Source: an uncultured Acetatifactor sp. (GTDB taxonomy: Bacteria; Bacillota; Clostridia; Lachnospirales; Lachnospiraceae). Taken from it: a stretch of DNA of 12,538 bases. This document shows positions 8,915 through 12,538 of the stretch, in pieces (position 1 is the stretch's first letter; the number at the start of each line of letters is the position of its first letter). The DNA is taken from positions 1 through 12,538 of the forward strand of contig CAJTXE010000075.1 in assembly GCA_910580225.1 (NCBI GenBank), read 5' to 3'. The notes under the pieces are model-generated. The model searched no databases. It saw nothing but the letters and a program-made list of their open reading frames with translations, and was not told where the DNA came from. The position numbers were made by a program, and so were the translations under genes.

Positions 8915-8935
8915 CTGTACCCGGCCAGGGGACAG
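8915..8935 (+). promoter_or_regulatory. hairpin abutting the Dabb gene RBS
   Basis: CTGT-a-CCC (8915-8922) pairs with GGGACAG (8929-8935) around a 6-base loop. The last paired base is the first G of the GGAG Shine-Dalgarno sequence for the ATG at 8945, so folding could limit ribosome access. It is short and may be chance. Confidence 0.25.
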
Positions 8936-8944
8936 GAGATTTTT

Positions 8945-9253
8945 ATGGTAAAACATATTGTACTCTGGAATTTTGCAGAAGGACTTTCTACGGAAGAGAA
9001 AAGCGAGGCAGGAGCGAAAATGAAGGCGCTGTTGGAACCGATCAGGGATCTGGTACCGGGAGCTGTGGACATTCAGGTTATTCAGAATCGTCTGTCCTCC
9101 AGTAATCGGGACATTGCGCTGGTTTCCACATTTGAAACTTTGGATGCTCTGATGACATACCAGAATCATCCAGCTCATGTGGAGGCTGGGAAATATGTGG
9201 GAAGCGTCACCTGCAACAGAACCTGTATGGATTATGAAGTGGCATCCAAATAG
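8945..9253 (+). CDS. Dabb-domain (stress-response A/B barrel) protein
   Basis: This 102-residue protein matches the Dabb family pattern (dimeric alpha/beta-barrel, PF07876-like). It opens with MVKHIVLWNF, has a central DIALVSTFETLDALMTYQNHPAHVE and ends with a short beta strand. Family members form small homodimeric ferredoxin-like barrels. Plant and fungal relatives are stress-induced or act in polyketide cyclisation, but bacterial members mostly have no known substrate. GGAG precedes the ATG at 7 bp. It is separated from gltA by 132 bp and followed after 31 bp by a zinc-ribbon membrane protein. The neighbourhood gives no functional clue. Confidence 0.8.
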   Translation: MVKHIVLWNFAEGLSTEEKSEAGAKMKALLEPIRDLVPGAVDIQVIQNRLSSSNRDIALVSTFETLDALMTYQNHPAHVEAGKYVGSVTCNRTCMDYEVASK

Positions 9254-9284
9254 GGGATTCGTAAGAGGAAAGTAGGTAGAAATT

Positions 9285-10055
9285 ATGCCTTGGTGTCCAA
9301 AATGTAAAAGTGAGTATAGGGAAGGATTTTCCATATGTGCTGACTGCGGCAGTGAGCTTGTGGATGATGCGCAGTTTGCCAGACTTGAAGAGGAGGCGGA
9401 GACCTGCCTGGAAAAGGAGCGGCTTGCTGCCATAAGGAGTAGGATTGTTGGGGCCGGGACGCCGGATCAGGACAGCATAGATCAGGAAGACGACAAAACA
9501 GAAAGTACGAAAATGGAAAGAAAGAAGCCGGGATCCGGCAGTGTCCCTTATCGGGATAACGCAGAACGGGCCAGTGAAAACCGCTCTTCCGCATGGGTTT
9601 TACTGGCTGTGGGAGGTCTGGGAATTGTCGTTTTATTGCTGGGAATTACAGGTGTGATTCCCATGCATTTCAGCAATGCTTATCTGTTCTATGGTGTTAT
9701 GGCCGCAGTGTTTATCCTGTTTCTGGTGGCCGGCATCGTATCCATGAAAAACGCCCTGAAATTTGAAAAAAGCGCAGAATCGGAGAATTCTGTCAAAACA
9801 GCCCTTCTTGAGTGGTGCAGGCAGAATCTTCGCGGAGAAGAACTTGACCGGCAGATTGCACTGGAGGAGGGGATTTCCAATTCGGAGAAACCTTTTATAG
9901 AAGAAGGTGCGCAGGAAATTCTTTACTTTAGACGTTTTGAGGCCATCAAGGCAAAACTGAATCACCAGTTTCTGAATCTGGATCAGGGATTCCTGGAAAA
10001 ACTGATCGATGATACTGTCTATGAGATGGTTTATGGGGAGACGGAAACGATCTGA
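9285..10055 (+). CDS. zinc-ribbon membrane protein, function unknown
   Basis: The 256-residue protein starts with a zinc ribbon (C4, C7, C18, C21; MPWCPKCKSEYREGF). A charged, probably disordered linker (about 35-98) follows. Two hydrophobic helices at about 100-122 and 130-153 are separated by a short turn, so both termini would face the same side, presumably the cytoplasm. The C-terminal ~100 residues are soluble and helical, rich in Glu and Leu, with no motif I recognise. Proteins of this layout are common in Lachnospiraceae next to rlmH and Dabb-type genes (general familiarity, not checked). The Shine-Dalgarno is weak (GTAGG, about 8 bp upstream). No enzymatic residues are visible. Besides the gene at 5031 this is the second zinc-ribbon membrane protein in the window, but the two share no obvious similarity outside the ribbon. 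Confidence 0.8.
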   Translation: MPWCPKCKSEYREGFSICADCGSELVDDAQFARLEEEAETCLEKERLAAIRSRIVGAGTPDQDSIDQEDDKTESTKMERKKPGSGSVPYRDNAERASENRSSAWVLLAVGGLGIVVLLLGITGVIPMHFSNAYLFYGVMAAVFILFLVAGIVSMKNALKFEKSAESENSVKTALLEWCRQNLRGEELDRQIALEEGISNSEKPFIEEGAQEILYFRRFEAIKAKLNHQFLNLDQGFLEKLIDDTVYEMVYGETETI

Positions 10056-10109
10056 TTCAACAACAGTAGCCGAGATTTGCGGCAAAACAAGAAGATATCT
10101 TTTGAGTTT

Positions 10110-10140
10110 CTGGCTTTCTGGCCGGAGAGTGAGGAGCCAG
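10110..10140 (+). promoter_or_regulatory. hairpin overlapping the rlmH RBS
   Basis: CTGGCT (10110-10115) is complementary to AGCCAG (10135-10140) with a 19-base loop. The rlmH Shine-Dalgarno GAGGAG (10131-10136) lies in the loop and the edge of the 3' arm. It might reduce initiation at the TTG start. The long loop makes this tentative. Confidence 0.2.
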
Positions 10141-10141
10141 T

Positions 10142-10621
10142 TTGAAAATCACCATTGTATGTGTGGGTAAAATAAAGGAAAAGTTTTACAAAGATGCTGT
10201 TGCTGAATATGAGAAACGGTTGTGCAGATATTGCAAATTGGAATTTATCGAGGTGGCGGATGAAAAAACGCCCGAGGGGGCCAGTGAAGCTTTGAAGGAG
10301 CAGATAAAAGAAAAAGAGGCAGGGCGTATTCTGGAGAAAATCCGGGAGGACACCTTTGTCTGTACTCTGGAGATTGAAGGGAAGCGTCTGACTTCGGAAA
10401 GGTTTGCAGGATGGATGGAAGGTCTGACGGTCAAAGGAATCAGCCATATTGTGTTTGTCATTGGGGGGTCCCTGGGCCTGCATGAGTCCGTGCGCAGAAG
10501 AGCAGACATGGCACTGAGCTTTTCGGATATGACCTTTCCTCATCAGCTGATGCGGGTGATTTTGGCAGAGCAGATTTATCGGGCGTTCCGGATTATACAG
10601 GGGGCACCATACCATAAGTAA
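10142..10621 (+). CDS. rlmH: 23S rRNA pseudouridine1915-N3 methyltransferase RlmH
   Basis: RlmH is a SPOUT-class SAM-dependent methyltransferase that converts pseudouridine 1915 in helix 69 of 23S rRNA to m3-pseudouridine on assembled ribosomes. The 159-residue length equals the staphylococcal enzyme. It opens with MKITIVCVGKIKEKF. The knotted SAM site appears as FVIGGSLGL (G108, G109, G112), followed by LSFSDMTFPHQLMRVILAEQ and the C-terminal tail RAFRIIQGAPYHK. Translation starts at TTG 10142, with GAGGAG 5 bp upstream; no ATG gives the conserved N-terminus. In staphylococci the 3' end of this gene (orfX) is the attachment site of SCC elements. Here the bases around the stop codon are duplicated downstream, so it probably serves as an integration site in this genome too. 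Confidence 0.95.
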   Translation: MKITIVCVGKIKEKFYKDAVAEYEKRLCRYCKLEFIEVADEKTPEGASEALKEQIKEKEAGRILEKIREDTFVCTLEIEGKRLTSERFAGWMEGLTVKGISHIVFVIGGSLGLHESVRRRADMALSFSDMTFPHQLMRVILAEQIYRAFRIIQGAPYHK

Positions 10622-10629
10622 ATGCGAAA
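10601..10629 (+). repeat. direct repeat copy 1 at the rlmH 3' end (putative att)
   Basis: This copy covers the last six rlmH codons (GAPYHK), the TAA stop and 8 bases beyond. It matches 10708-10736 at 26 of 29 positions, including an unbroken identical core CCATACCATAAGTAAA (10607-10622). Sequence upstream of the repeat is not similar between the copies. This is the position of attB/attR in SCC-type integration. Confidence 0.75.
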
Positions 10630-10707
10630 TTGTATGCAGTTGTAGAAGGCAGAACAGGATAATATTTGGGCTGTTTTCTCAGGAGTTTACGCACTTAAGG
10701 TTATTAT

Positions 10708-10736
10708 GGAGCGCCATACCATAAGTAAAGGCGAAA
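10708..10736 (+). repeat. direct repeat copy 2 (putative att or excision scar)
   Basis: It lies 107 bp after copy 1. Read in the equivalent frame it still encodes GAPYHK-stop. Two of the three mismatches are synonymous third-position changes (GGG/GGA and GCA/GCG) and the third falls after the stop. This means the copy derives from an rlmH 3' end that evolved under coding constraint, rather than from a local tandem duplication, which would be identical or randomly drifted. Confidence 0.75.
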
Positions 10737-10742
10737 AGTCGG

Positions 10743-10844
10743 ATGGGTGCAGGAAACAGGACAGAAATGGATTTTGTAGAGGCTTCTGGTTCAGATGTAA
10801 CTTGGGATATCTTGGGAAATGGTATTTATAAGTTTGTGCGTTAA
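10743..10844 (+). CDS. possible 33-residue peptide ORF
   Basis: An ATG at 10743 opens a frame that ends with DVTWDILGNGIYKFVR and TAA. A second in-frame ATG lies at 10767. There is a purine-rich AAAGG about 13 bp upstream of the first ATG, which is only a fair ribosome site. It ends 30 bp before the CPBP protease gene, on the same strand. CPBP proteins are known in bacteriocin immunity and peptide processing, so a small partner peptide is conceivable. It has no double-glycine leader, no cysteine and no clear hydrophobic helix. It could equally be the 3' remnant of a longer lost gene, or chance. Confidence 0.25.
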   Translation: MGAGNRTEMDFVEASGSDVTWDILGNGIYKFVR

Positions 10845-10874
10845 GATGTTATTAGCAGAAGAGGATCAGCTGAT

Positions 10875-11729
10875 ATGGATAACAAAAGTGTTAAGCGGTT
10901 AAAGAAAATGCATGGCAGTGGGAATAGTACAAATCCAGGGAAGCTTTATTTTGCTTTTTGGGGCGCGTTTGCATTGCTTTATATAGTCGGAATTGCATTG
11001 CCTCTAAGGGTTACTCCTCATTACTATAATCGTATGTCCAGAATTTGGAACTGGACAGAAGTTATGATTTTCTTTCTGGCTGTTTATTATATTATTAAGA
11101 CCAGGGTTTTTCAATGGAGACAGGCGGTTATAGCTTTGTTGCTTGGGGCAGTATGCCTGATTTCATTATTTCGGGATCCCAGAACGGCAGACATTATTGT
11201 TACGAGCATTTGTGTGACAATCACATTTTATGCAGGTTGCAGGTTGTTTGAATTGGCCAACGTAGAAAATGCTTCCATAAATATCAATATTGTCGAAAGT
11301 ATTCGATATTTTGGGTTAGGTGCCATGATTTCTATTCCATTGGCATTTTTGAATGTTCTGTACTTTTCTTTTACTGGCCAGATAAGGCGCGGTAATGTTT
11401 TGCATTCTGCTGTTTTTGCGTTGAAGCCTGCGATTGCGGAAGAAGTAATATTCCATTTTTTCTTATTGGCATATACATATTTCATGTTTTCTGGGAAAGA
11501 AGAAAATAAAATAAAGGTATTTATCTATGCTTTATTAATTGTTCCGCATGAACTGCTCCATTATCCCGATTTGTTTGTAAAATCACCTATTATGGCAATT
11601 ATGATGTGTGTATTGAATAGTGTGTTCTTTGGTTTGCCAATGGCATTATTGATGAAGAAGAAAAATCTGCAAATGGCAGCAGGTATGCACTGGTTTGTAG
11701 ATTTTATCAGGTTTTCCGTTGGTTATTGA
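10875..11729 (+). CDS. CPBP-family intramembrane metalloprotease
   Basis: The 284-residue protein has several hydrophobic segments (about 24-43, 60-76, 85-99, 106-122, 145-165, 180-202, 214-224, 235-260). It carries the three CPBP (CaaX protease and bacteriocin-processing, PF02517) motifs: EEVIFH at 189-194, HELLH at 225-229 and HWFVD at 272-276. The glutamates and histidines are the expected metal and catalytic residues. The usual Arg of motif 1 (EExxxR) is His194 here, a deviation seen in some family members. Relatives process prenylated or peptide substrates, or give immunity to bacteriocins; the substrate here is unknown. GAGG lies 10 bp before the ATG. The gene is visibly more AT-rich than the block up to rlmH, with many TTT/ATT/TAT codons, and lies between an rlmH att-like repeat and a dead recombinase. 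This suggests horizontal acquisition. Confidence 0.85.
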   Translation: MDNKSVKRLKKMHGSGNSTNPGKLYFAFWGAFALLYIVGIALPLRVTPHYYNRMSRIWNWTEVMIFFLAVYYIIKTRVFQWRQAVIALLLGAVCLISLFRDPRTADIIVTSICVTITFYAGCRLFELANVENASININIVESIRYFGLGAMISIPLAFLNVLYFSFTGQIRRGNVLHSAVFALKPAIAEEVIFHFFLLAYTYFMFSGKEENKIKVFIYALLIVPHELLHYPDLFVKSPIMAIMMCVLNSVFFGLPMALLMKKKNLQMAAGMHWFVDFIRFSVGY

Positions 11730-12082
11730 TAATAGAAAACAAACGTCCCAGTAAAAGGAAACGAACAAATATATTATTATTCTGAAACTAAGAGAAAAGA
11801 GGTGATATTATATGCACATAGGAATTTTTTTGGCGCATGTGTCATAACAGTAGGAGTACTGGTTGCACAGGAAACACTGACGGCGTAACAGCAAAAGCAA
11901 CATAGGAACTGAGCAAGCAGGCGATAGCAGAAATGTTATCTGCCTTATTTTTGTGCAAAATGAGAATAAGGTGAAACGATATACAACTAATACAATGACG
12001 ATATAACAAAAATGAATATTTGACAGGAATCGAAAAAGCGGTTTGAGCCGACTTTCACCTGTAAAGACAGCAAACAGAAGAA
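11730..12082. other. decayed intergenic region, no intact gene
   Basis: Besides the frameshifted fossil at 11798-11886, short open fragments appear in changing frames, for instance SKQAIAEMLSALFLCKMRIR ending in TGA at about 11975. No fragment exceeds about 30 codons. I see no terminator hairpin with a T-run after the CPBP gene. This fits an old mobile element under decay. Confidence 0.5.
11798..11886 (+). pseudogene. frameshifted start of a small hydrophobic protein
   Basis: A near-perfect Shine-Dalgarno AGAGGTGAT (11798-11806) is followed by ATG at 11812, but that frame closes after 11 codons. A run of seven T (11825-11831) sits early in the frame. With one more T the reading becomes MHIGIFFGACVITVGVLVAQ and continues to ETLTA-stop, a 25-residue hydrophobic, signal-like peptide. 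This looks like the start of a gene lost by a homopolymer indel. It could also be a short regulatory peptide. The family is not recognised. Confidence 0.3.
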
Positions 12083-12367
12083 AAGTATGATGCCGGAATC
12101 AGCGGAAAGGAAATCTTACACAGGCCGGCTATACAGGAATTATTAAAGAATGCCACGGAAAAGAAGTTTCACATGGTGATATCCTGGAAAATCAACCGGT
12201 TAAGCCGGAAACTGGAGCATGCCATAAAGGGACGGCCGATTATCAGGGAAGCGTTTTTGAACCGAAAAAACCAACTGGAACAGCAGATGGAGCAGGTCAG
12301 GGAGCGTACAAACGACGGCCGTCTTATTCTGTTGGAGGAAGAGCGCAGGGAGATACCCAAAGAGTGA
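12083..12367 (+). pseudogene. truncated serine recombinase (resolvase domain remnant)
   Basis: From 12083 the frame reads KYDAGISGKE, then HRPAIQELLKNATEKKF, then MVISWKINRLSRKLEHAIK. This is the second half of the catalytic domain of large serine recombinases (GISGK, R-P-x-x-Q-x-L and W-K-x-x-R-L-S-R signatures). Upstream the frame is closed by TAA at 12062, and the catalytic-serine segment (YxRVSxxxQ) is missing. After residue AIK (about 12229) similarity stops. The frame continues into a charged coiled-coil-like stretch (NRKNQLEQQMEQVRER) to TGA 12365-12367. That may be the recombinase C-terminal coiled coil joined by an internal deletion, or another gene. The product cannot be active. It probably drove insertion of the island it lies in. 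Confidence 0.75.
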
Positions 12368-12380
12368 GAGTTATTTAAAA

Positions 12381-12538
12381 ATGGAGACAGCGCAGAGGGG
12401 GTATGGAGAAGATACGCTCTATGGACTGAACAATCTGTAGATGCTGTCAAGGATGTTCCAGGTCATGGAAAGCTTTCGGTTGAACGGCTGTATGGTGGCA
12501 GAGGATGCGGAGGCGGGTTATAACGTGGCAGATCGGAA
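12381..12538 (+). pseudogene. unidentified fragment with in-frame TAG, runs off window
   Basis: An ATG at 12381 opens 19 codons closed by TAG at 12438-12440. The same frame then continues, with ATG at 12441 and 12453, as MLSRMFQVMESFRLNGCMVA and AEAGYNVADR to the end of the window. The uninterrupted phase on both sides of the TAG suggests one gene with a nonsense mutation, or an intact gene starting at 12441. No family recognised. There is no good ribosome site for 12441. Confidence 0.3.

Larger units (their letters stand above)
10622..10874. other. 253-bp intergenic stretch with att-like repeat
   Basis: Apart from the second repeat copy and a 33-codon ORF (10743-10844), I see only a weak hairpin between them (AGAACAG near 10651 with CTGTTTTCT near 10670), which lacks a convincing T-run. 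A candidate promoter for the CPBP gene, TTGGGA (10802-10807) with TATAAG (10827-10832), has a 19-bp spacer and is poor. Confidence 0.5.

Noticed and set aside
8860..9105. Plus-strand frame of 81 codons overlapping the Dabb gene start
   Set aside because: Out of frame with the Dabb family match and without a ribosome site; a shadow.
8401..9433. Two overlapping minus-strand frames (223 and 210 codons)
   Set aside because: Serine/proline-rich translations with no domain, opposite gltA, the Dabb gene and the start of the zinc-ribbon gene.
10651..10678. AGAACAG/CTGTTTTCT hairpin as an rlmH terminator
   Set aside because: The stem is short and bulged with a 12-13-base loop and only a broken T stretch. 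Not convincing.
10601..10736. Start of a CRISPR array
   Set aside because: There are only two repeat units, 107 bp apart, and the repeat is explained by rlmH coding sequence.

Overview
The window looks like a chromosomal segment from an anaerobic Clostridia, most likely a Lachnospiraceae relative (inference). The signs are a long FtsK/SpoIIIE translocase with a basic Ser/Lys-rich N-terminus, a P-loop formate-tetrahydrofolate ligase, a ferredoxin-linked NfnAB-type flavoprotein pair, several small zinc-ribbon membrane proteins, GGAG-type ribosome binding sites and mid-GC composition. All recognised genes lie on the + strand.

Bases 1-10621 are a tightly packed housekeeping block. A near-consensus sigma-A promoter (71-99) drives ftsK/spoIIIE (136-3279). 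Then come fhs (3345-5015), a zinc-ribbon/TPR/chitobiase-C-domain membrane protein (5031-6515) and the two NfnAB/GltA-like subunits (6527-7402 and 7430-8812). The gaps among the last four are only 11-27 bp, which suggests one transcript. fhs and the Nfn pair would link one-carbon folate chemistry with NADPH/ferredoxin balance. After a 132-bp leader with two hairpins come a Dabb-domain protein (8945-9253), a zinc-ribbon two-helix membrane protein (9285-10055) and rlmH (10142-10621, TTG start).

Bases 10622-12538 are accessory in character. The last 29 bases around the rlmH stop codon are repeated 107 bp downstream (10708-10736, 26/29 identical). The second copy still encodes the RlmH C-terminus GAPYHK-stop with only synonymous differences. 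This is the arrangement seen at SCC-type attachment sites in staphylococci, where large serine recombinases target the 3' end of rlmH. Downstream lie a possible 33-residue ORF, an AT-rich CPBP-family membrane protease gene (10875-11729) and about 800 bp of decayed sequence. That decayed stretch contains a truncated serine recombinase (12083-12367) and other gene fossils. The simplest reading is a degraded genomic island at rlmH, carrying a CPBP protease, whose far end lies beyond the window.

I see no tRNA, rRNA, CRISPR array or intact insertion sequence.
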